Below are positions 16,655-24,658 of a DNA stretch of 64,000 nucleotides, one piece after another. Each line of letters opens with the position of its first letter. Positions within the stretch are counted from its first letter, which is position 1. Both the position numbers and the translations under genes were made by a program. The notes beneath the pieces are model-generated. The model was not told the DNA's origin. It worked only from the letters and a program-made list of their open reading frames with translations, and did no database searches. This stretch comes from Pseudopedobacter sp965218985 (GTDB lineage Bacteria; Bacteroidota; Bacteroidia; Sphingobacteriales; Sphingobacteriaceae): positions 1-64,000 of the forward strand of contig CBDCMP010000004.1 in NCBI GenBank assembly GCA_965218985.1, written 5' to 3'.

Positions 16655-16882
16655 TTAGCAACCAATCAAGCTGTATCTCTTAGTCAGTAATTCAAACATT
16701 TCTTCGTTGATATAATAATTTCCAGTACCCAATTTATCTTTTCTGAGCATTTTATCTTCTGCCAGTTTGTTGAGGTAATTGCCGGCAAACATAAATGGCT
16801 CTCTTCCAATGCCTGTTTGGAAAAAAGAGAACACACGGCTTCTCTTTTCAAATTGACAATTTGTACTTTTACTAGAAATCAA
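16655..16882 (-). pseudogene. Fic-family protein, C-terminal winged-helix fragment (tentative)
   Basis: The last 50 or so residues (FAGNYLNKLAEDKMLRK, then GTGNYYINEEMFELL) look like the C-terminal winged helix found after the Fic domain in Bacteroidota; the HPFxDGNGR AMPylation motif is absent. The first 25 codons may be chance. It is most likely a truncated remnant, divergent from the Crp-family gene and sharing its promoter region. Confidence 0.45.
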
Positions 16883-16886
16883 AGTG

Positions 16887-17465
16887 ATGACGCCAGAACT
16901 TTTTAACAGCGTTTACCAACATCCGCTTTTCACCCCGAACGATATGCAAGAAATTGTTTCTTTGCATAAAAAAATAATCTTGCCGAAAAACGATTTTTTA
17001 CTGCAAGAAGGAAAAACAGCCAACGCCTATTATTTGGTAGAAAAAGGATTGGTACGCTTTTATGTACATGATTTTAACGGCAATGAGATTACCACCCAGT
17101 TTATTTGCGAAAATGAAATCGTAAATGAGGTGTCGTCTTTGTTTCAACGCATACCATCGGTACAAAACATCCAGGCGGTAACGGATGCTGTGGTTTGGAA
17201 GATTGATTTCAATGATTTTCAACATTTATATCATACCTTGGAATCCGTAAGGGAATGGGGACGAGAATGGATGTCGGCACAGCTTTTCCAGCTTCAGCAA
17301 CGTTCTATAGAAATGATTACCCAATCAGCCTCCTCCCGATATTTGCACCTGATGGAGCATAGGCCGCAAATTGTTCAACAAGCACCCCTTAAACAAATAG
17401 CTTCTTATTTAGGCATTGCAGACACCTCCCTCAGCCGCATCCGCAAAGAGCTGGTTTCTTCCTAA
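16887..17465 (+). CDS. Crp/Fnr-family transcriptional regulator
   Basis: 192 aa. The N-terminal cyclic-nucleotide-binding-type beta-roll (about 10-120) has QEGKTANAYYLVEKGLVRFY and GNEITTQFICENEIVNE. The C-terminal part ends in a helix-turn-helix, ASYLGIADTSLSRIRKEL. It lacks FNR cysteines. This type often sits next to small detoxification-like genes in Bacteroidota, and here it opens the 17-36 kb nest of VOC/SRPBCC/DHFR-like genes; a regulatory link is only inferred. ATG at 16887 is used, next to a GTG at 16884. Confidence 0.85.
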   Translation: MTPELFNSVYQHPLFTPNDMQEIVSLHKKIILPKNDFLLQEGKTANAYYLVEKGLVRFYVHDFNGNEITTQFICENEIVNEVSSLFQRIPSVQNIQAVTDAVVWKIDFNDFQHLYHTLESVREWGREWMSAQLFQLQQRSIEMITQSASSRYLHLMEHRPQIVQQAPLKQIASYLGIADTSLSRIRKELVSS

Positions 17466-17536
17466 ATATTTCTTGACCTATGTAAAGTGGCTTTACATTT
17501 TCTGTTTTTATTTTTGGTAAAGCAAAACAATAAAAT

Positions 17537-17659
17537 GAAGCCTGCATGAGCTTATCGCTCACAAAAGGACATGAACCTAGCGTAGCGATATCTTGAACAC
17601 CAATAAAAAAATAAAAAATATAAGCTCATGCATGCCTGCCTTGTCGGCAGACAGGCTTC
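17537..17659. repeat. Palindromic element interrupted by a 21-bp palindrome
   Basis: Left arm GAAGCCTGCATGAGCTTAT (17537-17555). The right arm is split: ATAAGCTCATGCA (17620-17632) and GGCTTC (17654-17659). The 21 bp between the right-arm halves (17633-17653) is a copy of the CCTG..CAGG palindrome in reverse orientation. Removing it restores a perfect 19-bp inverted repeat. The rest of the gap up to 17686 is empty. Confidence 0.75.
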
Positions 17660-17686
17660 AAAGCCACTAAAAAACATTATATAAAG

Positions 17687-18127
17687 ATGAAAAATTTAAA
17701 AACCATATCGTTTTCGATAGCTATTGATTCGGGTAGGGAAGAGGTATGGAATGTACTCTGGAATCCTGAAACTTACGAAAAATGGACGAGCGTATTTGCA
17801 GAAGGCAGTCATTACAAAGGCGAACTCAAGCAGGGCAATACGATACAGTTTTTGGGAAAAGATGGAGGAGGAATGAGTTCACACATCGAAAAAATGATTG
17901 AAAACGAGCAAATGGTTTTTGCTCATCAACAGGAAATAAAAAACGGCTTGGAAACCGAATCAACCTGGCAGGGCGCAAAAGAAATTTATTACCTGAAAAA
18001 GGAAAGCGATAACCTTACCGAGTTGCAGGTAATCATGGATGTTACACCCGATATGGAAGATTACTTCAATAAAACTTTTCCAAGGGCATTAGACTTGGTC
18101 AAGCAAATTTCAGAACAAAAATTATAA
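17687..18127 (+). CDS. SRPBCC-domain protein
   Basis: 146 aa START/Bet v1-like fold: SFSIAIDSGREEVWNVLWNPETYEKW at the N-terminus is the standard SRPBCC opening, and a long C-terminal helix (FPRALDLVKQISEQK) closes the cavity. These proteins bind small hydrophobic ligands; the ligand is unknown. It is the first of four SRPBCC copies or parts in the next 10 kb. It lies 18 bases before a broken VOC gene. Confidence 0.75.
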   Translation: MKNLKTISFSIAIDSGREEVWNVLWNPETYEKWTSVFAEGSHYKGELKQGNTIQFLGKDGGGMSSHIEKMIENEQMVFAHQQEIKNGLETESTWQGAKEIYYLKKESDNLTELQVIMDVTPDMEDYFNKTFPRALDLVKQISEQKL

Positions 18128-18145
18128 ACGCTAAGTATAAAAATA

Positions 18146-18536
18146 ATGAAAAATACCAACCCAGTAGTTTGGTTCGAGATTTATGTAGATGACATAGAAA
18201 TGGCCAGAAAATTTTACGAAAAAGTGTTTGATCTTGAAATGCAGGATTTGCCTAATCCCACAACTGATGATATGCAGATGTTAGCTTTTCCTATGGATAT
18301 GGAATCGAAGAATAGGGTCTCTGGGGCTTTGGTAAAAATGGAAGGCGTAAAAGCCGGGGGCAACAGCACTATTGTTTATTTTGCAAGTGAGGATTGTAGC
18401 AAAGAAGGAGGACGTGATTGAAGCCGCTGGCGGTAAAATTCTTAAACCCAAAGATGAGTCTCGGCGAATATGGCTTTTATGGTGTTAGCTTCAGATGTTA
18501 GAAGGCAACATAATAGGGATTAATTCATTAAAATAA
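18146..18536 (+). pseudogene. VOC-family (glyoxalase-like) protein, multiply frameshifted
   Basis: The first 91 codons encode a good VOC N-terminal half (VVWFEIYVDDIEMARKFYEKVF). After the stop at 18419 the rest can be followed only by changing frame several times: DVIEAAGGKILKPK, then MSLGEYGF, then MVLASDV, then EGNIIGIN to a stop at 18534. At least three shifts are needed, so this is real decay rather than one sequencing error. Confidence 0.75.
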
Positions 18537-18547
18537 ATTAAAAAATT

Positions 18548-19072
18548 ATGGATACAGCAGCATCAAAAAAATTGGACATCATCATCCCGGCTTACCGGAT
18601 GCATTCGCAAAGTTTTAAAAATGCTTTAGACGGGGTTACGGAAGAAGCCGCATTGAAACGTATTGATAACAACACCAACCACGTGGTGTGGATGACAGGC
18701 AACCTGGTGAATTGCCGTTATTGGATCGGCAACTTGTTGGGCATAGCAGACAAAGACCTTTATGAAGATTTATTTAAAGAAGGCAGGGCATTAGACGAAA
18801 GCCTGGACTATCCAACCTTGGAAGCACTAAAGAAAAGTTTTGCGACCATATCGCCAAAGGTTTATCAAAAATTATTGACAGCAACCGATGAGCAATTGGA
18901 TGAAGCCTTTTCATTTGGCATGAACGTTCCTTTTATTAAGGAAGATGTTTTGAACATGATTGGCATGTGCACCGGTAGGGAAGATTATCTTTTAGGGCAG
19001 ATAGGTCTGATGCGCAAACTGCTCGGTTTAAAAGGAATGAGCTATGATATAGATGAAAATCTGAAATATTGA
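18548..19072 (+). CDS. DinB-superfamily protein
   Basis: 174 aa all-helical protein with the DinB-like four-helix pattern; NNTNHVVWMTGNLVNCRYWI carries the first metal-ligand-type His region, and a C-terminal EDYLLGQIGLMRKLLG helix follows. DinB proteins in Bacillota use thiol cofactors for transferase reactions, but no specific reaction can be assigned here. It is preceded by a broken VOC gene and followed by a VOC gene. Confidence 0.65.
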   Translation: MDTAASKKLDIIIPAYRMHSQSFKNALDGVTEEAALKRIDNNTNHVVWMTGNLVNCRYWIGNLLGIADKDLYEDLFKEGRALDESLDYPTLEALKKSFATISPKVYQKLLTATDEQLDEAFSFGMNVPFIKEDVLNMIGMCTGREDYLLGQIGLMRKLLGLKGMSYDIDENLKY

Positions 19073-19122
19073 AATTAGAAAGCCAATAAAGCTTATAAAT
19101 TAAACAATAAAAAAATAGAATT

Positions 19123-19557
19123 ATGGCAACTGTAAATGCTTATTTAAATTTTGATGGAAACTGCGAGGCAGCTTTTAATTTTTATAAATCTGCCTTTGGC
19201 GGAGAATTCAGTGGCTTAAACCGATTTGGTGAAATGCCTCCGCAAGAGGGAATGCCTCCACTCCCAGATGAGATGAAAAACAGGATCATGCATGTAAGCC
19301 TGCCTGTTAGCAAAGAAACCATATTGATGGGCAGCGATACCATGCCCGGCATGAGCCCTGATATGACGATAGGAAATAATTTTTCCATTTCGTTAGGGGT
19401 AAACTCAAAAGAAGAAGCTGATAAATTATGCGCTGCACTATCAGCCGGTGGAAAAATTACGATGCCTTTGGAGGTAACTTTTTGGGGTGCTTATTTTGGG
19501 ATGTGGACCGATCAATTCGGCATCAATTGGATGGTTAATTATGATTTGCCGGAGTAA
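19123..19557 (+). CDS. VOC-family protein, PhnB-like
   Basis: 144 aa. It opens NAYLNFDGNCEAAFNFYKSAFGGEF, a PhnB/3-demethylubiquinone-like VOC signature, and closes WGAYFGMWTDQFGINWMVNY. These proteins pair two beta-alpha-beta-beta-beta units round a metal or ligand site. The closest relative in the window is the C-terminal scrap at about 31090-31172. Confidence 0.8.
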   Translation: MATVNAYLNFDGNCEAAFNFYKSAFGGEFSGLNRFGEMPPQEGMPPLPDEMKNRIMHVSLPVSKETILMGSDTMPGMSPDMTIGNNFSISLGVNSKEEADKLCAALSAGGKITMPLEVTFWGAYFGMWTDQFGINWMVNYDLPE

Positions 19558-19613
19558 AATACGCTTTTTCCTATTTTAACGCTTTTCTGCATCTTAAAGA
19601 AAAAGAAACATAA

Positions 19614-20063
19614 ATGAATAGTCTATTTAATCAATCAGACGTTTCTGGAATGCTGACCCGAATAGATAAGCTAACAGCAAATTCACAAAATCAATGGGGT
19701 AAAATGAACGTGGGGCAAATGTTGGCTCACGTAAACACCTCACTTGAAACAGCAATGGGTTTAAATACTCCCAAAAGACTTTTAATCGGGAGAATTTTAG
19801 GGCCATTTGTAAAATCGGGCTACCTAAGTGATAAACCATTGGGTAAAAATGCGCCAACCGATAAGTTCTATATTTTTACAGATACCCGGGAATTTGAGAA
19901 AGAGAAAGCAAGAACCTTGGAATTAATTAAACAATTTTTTGAAGGAGGAGCCTCAAAATGCACAACAAATCCACATTCTTTCTTTGGCAAATTGAAACCA
20001 GAAGAGTGGGCGCTTTCGCAATGGAAACATTTTGACCATCATCTAAGGCAGTTTAACTGTTAG
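19614..20063 (+). CDS. DUF1569-domain (DinB-like) protein
   Basis: 149 aa. The N-terminal LTANSQNQWGKMNVGQMLAHVNTSLE carries the DUF1569 WG.M...QML.H motif, and the C-terminal FGKLKPEEWALSQWKHFDHHLRQF completes the helical bundle with its His residues. It is a second DinB-fold gene in this nest; substrate unknown. Confidence 0.75.
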   Translation: MNSLFNQSDVSGMLTRIDKLTANSQNQWGKMNVGQMLAHVNTSLETAMGLNTPKRLLIGRILGPFVKSGYLSDKPLGKNAPTDKFYIFTDTREFEKEKARTLELIKQFFEGGASKCTTNPHSFFGKLKPEEWALSQWKHFDHHLRQFNC

Positions 20064-20087
20064 CTTTAAGTTAATAATTTCAGGAAT

Positions 20088-20375
20088 ATGGTGGAAGTGT
20101 ATCGCACAAATGTTCAGAATCACAAAGAAGCAGCTTTTCTATTATATCAACTTGGTAAAATATTTCCTGCTTATGAAATCAACTTTGATTTGGAGGACTG
20201 CGATCATATCCTTAGGGTAGAATCGGGTTTGGGGACTATTGAAGTTTTTAAGGTCATTGCACTGCTGAACGACTTCGGTTTTATTGGCGAGGTACTTCCG
20301 GATATTCCCGAATATTCCGGGGAAGCTACGCTTATAGACGCTTCCAACAATTCATTCTCGGCAAAGGCCCCGTAA
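20088..20375 (+). CDS. Small hypothetical protein
   Basis: 95 aa, starting MVEVYRTNVQNHKEA. It alternates helices and strands (ILRVESGLGTIEVFKVIALLNDFGF), like small ferredoxin-fold proteins, and lacks CXXC. I do not recognise the family beyond general resemblance to small conserved Bacteroidota proteins. It lies 24 bases after the DUF1569 gene and is probably co-transcribed. Confidence 0.55.
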   Translation: MVEVYRTNVQNHKEAAFLLYQLGKIFPAYEINFDLEDCDHILRVESGLGTIEVFKVIALLNDFGFIGEVLPDIPEYSGEATLIDASNNSFSAKAP

Positions 20376-20509
20376 TAGGGGGCGGCCTGGCAAAACATCG
20401 GGATCATATATCAAAACGATGAAACGACAAGAAAAAAATGGAATGAAATAACAAGTTAACGGTCATGGTAAGACAACAATATTGAGTCCATAACCAATAA
20501 AATAATAAA

Positions 20510-20920
20510 ATGAGCAACAAAATTGAATACATCAACCCTGAAGGGCTTTCTAAAAACCCTGCGTTTTCACAAGTGGTGACGACACAAGGAAATGGCAGAA
20601 CCATCTACATTGGCGGCCAAAATGCCGTAAATGCACAAGGAGAAATAGTTGGAAACGGTGATATTGCTGAACAGACAGAACAGGTGATGAAGAACTTGCA
20701 AATAGCACTGTCAGCTTGTGGGGCAACGTTTGATAACCTCGTGAAATTAGCTATCCTAATTGTTCAGGGACAAGATTTACGTCTTGGTTTCCAAGCTTCA
20801 CAAAAATATTTGGGCAACTCCAAAAACCCACCAGCAATTACAGGTTTTTTTGTCTCGGCTTTAGCCCGGCCTGATTGTTTAGTTGAAGTGGAAGCTATTG
20901 CATTTATTTCCGAAGAATAA
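20510..20920 (+). CDS. RidA-family protein
   Basis: 136 aa YjgF/YER057c/UK114 fold. RidA proteins hydrolyse reactive enamine/imine intermediates released by PLP enzymes. The C-terminal part includes ALARPDCLVEVEAIAF, where the Arg matches the conserved deaminase-active Arg; the N-terminal part has IYIGGQNAVNAQGEIVG. The upstream gap (20376-20509) carries a GTTAACGGTCATGGT motif discussed in the findings. Confidence 0.85.
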   Translation: MSNKIEYINPEGLSKNPAFSQVVTTQGNGRTIYIGGQNAVNAQGEIVGNGDIAEQTEQVMKNLQIALSACGATFDNLVKLAILIVQGQDLRLGFQASQKYLGNSKNPPAITGFFVSALARPDCLVEVEAIAFISEE

Positions 20921-21010
20921 ACTTAAAGTAAAAGAAAACAAAAAACACCCAACGAAAACAGAAACTTGATAAAACAATGATTTGACAAACATAACGACTG
21001 AAAACAAAAT

Positions 21011-21577
21011 ATGAGAAAAGTAATTGCAGCAATCAATATGACACTTGACGGGTTTTGCGACCATACGGCTGGACTACCTGATGAGGAAATACATCAACAT
21101 TATACAGAACTACTAGGCCAGGGAGATGTAATTCTATATGGTAGAACAACGTACCAATTGATGGAGTTTTGGCGAACACTGTTAGAAAATCCTTCAGAAG
21201 AAAAATCAATGAACGACTTTGCTTTGGCTATAGACAACATTCCAAAAATTGTTTTTTCCCACACGTTGAAAAATGTAGAATGGAAAAGTGCAAAGTTGGC
21301 GAACCGTGACCTAAAAGAAGCGGTTTTAGAACTCAAACAGCAACCGGGTAAAGACATTTTTGTTGGCAGTCGGAGTTTAATTTTACAGCTAATGAAGCTT
21401 AATTTGATTGATGAATACCAGCTTTGTGTTCACCCTGTTATAATAGGAAATGGTTTACCACTATTTGAAGATATAAATGACAGGACTATTCTTAAACTCA
21501 TTAAAACAAAAATCTTTAGTTCTGGTGCAATAACGCTTTATTATGAACCGATAAATGAAAGAACAACAAACCGCTAA
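21011..21577 (+). CDS. Dihydrofolate reductase-family (RibD C-terminal) protein, paralog 1
   Basis: 188 aa with the RibD C-terminal/DHFR-like fold: VIAAINMTLDGFCD at the start, ILYGRTTYQLMEFW, VGSRSLILQLMKLNLIDEYQLCVHPVIIGNGLPLF. These small reductase-like proteins bind NADPH, but their substrates are mostly unknown. It is one of five intact paralogs within 8.5 kb. Its stop codon lies inside the recurring CCGCTAACA motif (21571-21579). Confidence 0.8.
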   Translation: MRKVIAAINMTLDGFCDHTAGLPDEEIHQHYTELLGQGDVILYGRTTYQLMEFWRTLLENPSEEKSMNDFALAIDNIPKIVFSHTLKNVEWKSAKLANRDLKEAVLELKQQPGKDIFVGSRSLILQLMKLNLIDEYQLCVHPVIIGNGLPLFEDINDRTILKLIKTKIFSSGAITLYYEPINERTTNR

Positions 21578-21631
21578 CACTCAAACAAACAGACCAAAAT
21601 CAACTTTGACAAACAATAAAAAATTGAAAAT

Positions 21632-22246
21632 ATGAGAAAAATAATTTCATTTATGCACCTATCGCTTGATGGTTTTGTAGCGGGACCCAACGGAGAAATG
21701 GACTGGATTAAAGTTGATGAAGAAATTTTTGATCATGTGGGTAAGCGGATAAGCGAAGGCGACACTGCATTATATGGACGGATAACTTATGAGATGATGG
21801 AAAATTACTGGCCTACCGCAGGAGACGAACCGACAGCGAGCAAGCATGACATGGAACATTCAAAGTGGTATAACAAAGTTCACAAAGTTGTTTTATCAAA
21901 AACAATGAAAAGCGCAGGCCTGCCTGCCGGACAGGCAGGTTTGACCAATACAACAATTATTAGCGACAACCTTTCGGACAGCATAAATGAACTCAAACAA
22001 TCCCGTCCCACATCAGGCGGGAGCGGGAGTAAAGAAATCTTGCTTTTTGGCAGCCCGACAGCAACACATTCATTGATGCAACAGAACTTAATTGACGGCT
22101 ACTGGCTATTTGTTAACCCTATTATTCTTGGCCAAGGCATTCCATTGTTTGCAAACATCAAAGACAAAACAGCACTAAAATTATTGACTACCAAGCAATT
22201 TATTTGCGGGGTAACCGAACTGAATTACACGGTGGACGGGCAATAA
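21632..22246 (+). CDS. Dihydrofolate reductase-family protein, paralog 2, with two palindrome-encoded inserts
   Basis: 204 aa, 15-30 residues longer than its paralogs. The core matches the family (FMHLSLDGFVAGPNGEMDW; ALYGRITYEMMENYW; NLIDGYWLFVNPIILGQGIPLF). The extra residues are GLPAGQAG (about 97-104), encoded by a perfect 8-bp-stem palindrome, and SRPTSGGSG (about 124-132), encoded by a second C/G-rich inverted repeat. Both are in frame and sit at loop positions when compared with paralogs 1 and 4. The gene looks intact otherwise. Confidence 0.8.
   Translation: MRKIISFMHLSLDGFVAGPNGEMDWIKVDEEIFDHVGKRISEGDTALYGRITYEMMENYWPTAGDEPTASKHDMEHSKWYNKVHKVVLSKTMKSAGLPAGQAGLTNTTIISDNLSDSINELKQSRPTSGGSGSKEILLFGSPTATHSLMQQNLIDGYWLFVNPIILGQGIPLFANIKDKTALKLLTTKQFICGVTELNYTVDGQ
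21919..21939. repeat. CCTG..CAGG palindrome inserted in a coding sequence (copy 3)
   Basis: Perfect inverted repeat CCTGCCTG / CAGGCAGG around a five-base loop, 21 bp in all, so it adds exactly seven codons to the DHFR-family gene. Confidence 0.8.
22001..22028. repeat. Second palindromic insert in the same coding sequence
   Basis: TCCCGTCCC (22001-22009) pairs, with a small bulge, with GGGAGCGGGA (22019-22028). It corresponds to the second stretch of residues absent from the paralogs. Its sequence differs from the CCTG..CAGG family. Confidence 0.6.
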
Positions 22247-22327
22247 CAATGAATCGGCAATAGCAAAAAGCTAACGGCAAGCTAAAAAAACGACAGTAAA
22301 TAAGTTGAAAATCTCAAAAATAAAATT

Positions 22328-22648
22328 ATGAACGACAATTCCACGCCAGTAACCGTAATGATTACAGGGGCAATTAAATCCGAAAAGATGGAAATGGCAA
22401 GACGAGAACTTGAAGCGAACATCAAGACAGTAATGGCCAACGAATCGGCCTGCCACGGCATCCGTGTGTATGATGACCCGAAGAACCCACAACAATTATT
22501 AATCATCGAATATTGGGACAGTGAAGAGGTCTTTACAGGAACGCATATGCAGACCCCTCATATGCAAACATTTTTCAAGAAAGCCGAGGAATTTCTTGAT
22601 GGGGTAGCCGAGTTTCGTTTCTGGCATGAAATCATAACATCAAACTGA
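22328..22648 (+). CDS. Antibiotic biosynthesis monooxygenase (ABM)-domain protein
   Basis: 106 aa dimeric ferredoxin-like fold. The features are the first strand (VTVMITGAIKSEKMEMARRELEANIKTVMANESACHGIRVYDDP), then LIIEYWDSEEVFTGTHMQTPHMQTFF with the histidines typical of putative quinol monooxygenases such as YgiN. It sits 16 bases before DHFR-family paralog 3. Confidence 0.75.
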   Translation: MNDNSTPVTVMITGAIKSEKMEMARRELEANIKTVMANESACHGIRVYDDPKNPQQLLIIEYWDSEEVFTGTHMQTPHMQTFFKKAEEFLDGVAEFRFWHEIITSN

Positions 22649-22664
22649 TCAAAAACTAAACAGT

Positions 22665-23186
22665 ATGAAAACGAGTATTTTTATAGCAATTACCCCAAAT
22701 GGGCAAATTTCAAACTCAAGAAATGCTCCCGATTGGTTATCTCCCGAATATGGACAGGGACTTTATTCCATTTGCCAAAAATGTAAGGCAGTTATTATGG
22801 GCAAGACGACTTATAATATACTTGCACCAAATTATCTGCCCCTCACGAGCGAAGGCACAACGGTTGTTCTGACAACGGACAAACAAGCAAAGTCTGACAA
22901 TCCAACAGTAGTTTTTACTCAAAACAGTACCTCTGAAATAGTTCAAATGCTTATAGACAAAGGACATACCGAGACAGTAATTATTGGCGGTACAATGACA
23001 ATGAGTGAGTTTATAAATGCAGGATTAGTAGATGATATTTACTTTGTGATGGAACCTGTACTTTTCGGAATTGGCTTGCCACTGTTAAAAAATGTAGAAC
23101 TTGAATTAAAACTCAACTTATTGGAAGTAGTGAAATTAAATGAGAATACCATTCAGCTACACTACAAAGTACAAAAGCAGTCTTAA
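22665..23186 (+). CDS. Dihydrofolate reductase-family protein, paralog 3
   Basis: 173 aa, the most divergent and shortest of the set. TSIFIAITPNGQISNSRNAPDW at the start and VIIGGTMTMSEFINAGLVDDIYFVMEPVLFGIGLPLL show the RibD-C fold. It ends one base before the start of a broken gene, so the two were probably one transcription unit. Confidence 0.75.
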   Translation: MKTSIFIAITPNGQISNSRNAPDWLSPEYGQGLYSICQKCKAVIMGKTTYNILAPNYLPLTSEGTTVVLTTDKQAKSDNPTVVFTQNSTSEIVQMLIDKGHTETVIIGGTMTMSEFINAGLVDDIYFVMEPVLFGIGLPLLKNVELELKLNLLEVVKLNENTIQLHYKVQKQS

Positions 23187-23187
23187 A

Positions 23188-23661
23188 ATGGAAGAACAAT
23201 CAGACTTAAAAGAAGAATTAGCCCAATTGAATTTTTTGGGTGGTAATGGACCTTCAAAGGGAGTTTTAAGGACAACCCCGACAAATTGGTTGAGGGTTGG
23301 GAAACTTATGAGGTTATAGACGAAGGCAAAGCAATTCTATGTAATGGCGAAACACAAACCATTTTATCAGGTAACATTATTGACATTTATAAGAATTCAA
23401 TGAAAATTGTTTTCAATACTGTCAGCAAGAAAATTATCGGGGGCAATGAATGGGACTATAGTTTTGATAGAAACACACTCATGCTTCAAAACAGTAGACA
23501 TCGCTTTACCGGTAAACTAAATGCAGTCAAAGGAACGATTGCGGGCAAATGAGAAAATAAAACCACTTCCGGACAATGGAAATACTGGTATGATAAAACT
23601 ATGAACAGAGCGGATTGTAGAAGTAATACCATCAAACTTGACAACACACTTGAGATATAAA
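23188..23661 (+). pseudogene. Frameshifted gene, unassigned lipocalin/DUF1579-like family
   Basis: Starts MEEQSDLKEELAQLNFLGG, shifts frame near 23250 to FKGSFKDNPDKLVEGWETY (this frame is open to the stop at 23550), then shifts again to TSGQWKYWYDKTMNRAD before a stop at 23659. Joined, the pieces give about 155 residues. The WETYE...SRHRFTGKL...W pattern resembles small DUF1579-type beta-barrels, but I cannot name it firmly. Confidence 0.55.
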
Positions 23662-23717
23662 CTAACTAAGAAATAAGAACAAAACCGCTAACAGATGAAC
23701 TAAAACCACAAAACAGC

Positions 23718-24284
23718 ATGAGAAAGGTAAAATTACAAATGCAAATGACCATTAACGGATATGTTGCAGGGCCAAATGGAGAAAATGGCTGGATGACTTG
23801 GAATCCTGATGACGAATTTTTAGCGTTTCTCAGTTCAGTTATCGATTCTTCAGACACCCTTTTATTGGGACGAAAAACGGCAGAAGGTATTATTCCATTT
23901 TGGGAGGATACAGCGGAGAAGAATCCCGCCCATCCATTTGCGAAAAAAATAGTGGATATCCCAAAAGTTGTCTTTACCAAAACACTTAACCAATCAACCT
24001 GGAACAACACCACCCTGACAAAAGGAAATCTGGCAGAAGAGATGGCCAACTTAAAAAAGCAAAACGGTAATGATATACTTGTTTTCGGCGGGGCAGGTTT
24101 TGTTTCATCACTCATAAAAGAAGGGCTTATTGACGAGTATCACCTCATCGTAAATCCAACAGCCATGGGCAAGGGGATGACTATTTTTAATTCACTCGGC
24201 AGCATACAGAAATTTACACCCATACAAGCGAAGCTCTATCCGGGTGGTAAAACTGTGTTGAGTTATAGAGCAAATAATGATTAA
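23718..24284 (+). CDS. Dihydrofolate reductase-family protein, paralog 4
   Basis: 188 aa. MQMTINGYVAGPNGENGWM, LLLGRKTAEGIIPFW, ILVFGGAGFVSSLIKEGLIDEYHLIVNPTAMGKGMTIF and a YPGGKTVLSYR end are all family marks. It is close to paralog 5 at 28956, and uninterrupted, so it is useful for delimiting the inserts in paralog 2. It is preceded by a CCGCTAACA motif at 23686. Confidence 0.8.
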   Translation: MRKVKLQMQMTINGYVAGPNGENGWMTWNPDDEFLAFLSSVIDSSDTLLLGRKTAEGIIPFWEDTAEKNPAHPFAKKIVDIPKVVFTKTLNQSTWNNTTLTKGNLAEEMANLKKQNGNDILVFGGAGFVSSLIKEGLIDEYHLIVNPTAMGKGMTIFNSLGSIQKFTPIQAKLYPGGKTVLSYRANND

Positions 24285-24325
24285 GAGAAAATCATCAACC
24301 CAAAATAATTTAAACGATACCTGCT

Positions 24326-24637
24326 ATGGCAAAAATGACCGTGATTTACCAAACACCAAAAGACATTGAATCTTTTGAACAACATTATTTTGATGTGCAT
24401 ATTCCATTAGCAAAGCAGTTGCCGGGTCTGATAAAATATGAAATAAGTGACGGTACAGTTGCATCAACAACAGGGCATTCATCTTATCGCATAGCCAACT
24501 TATATTTTCAATCCATGGAAGCAATTAAAAATGCTTTTGCTTCGGAGGTTGGACAAAAGTGTGCTGCTGATAGAAAAATTTTAGCTCCGGGTAATGAAGA
24601 TGTTCAGATTTATTTATACGATACAAAAGAGGTTTAA
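24326..24637 (+). CDS. EthD-family protein
   Basis: 103 aa ferredoxin-like fold: MTVIYQTPKDIESFEQHYFDVHIPLAKQLPGL is the EthD signature (YxxxHxPL). EthD was first found with ether-degrading cytochrome P450 genes, but most homologs have unknown roles. Single-domain, cytosolic, 22 bases before the TPR gene. Confidence 0.8.
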   Translation: MAKMTVIYQTPKDIESFEQHYFDVHIPLAKQLPGLIKYEISDGTVASTTGHSSYRIANLYFQSMEAIKNAFASEVGQKCAADRKILAPGNEDVQIYLYDTKEV

Positions 24638-24658
24638 GTCAGTAATTAATAAATAGAA

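Noticed and set aside
20404..20604. Minus-strand small ORF ahead of ridA
   Set aside because: It overlaps the RidA start, is very hydrophobic and Phe/Leu-rich in a way typical of antisense AT-rich DNA, and has no conserved features.
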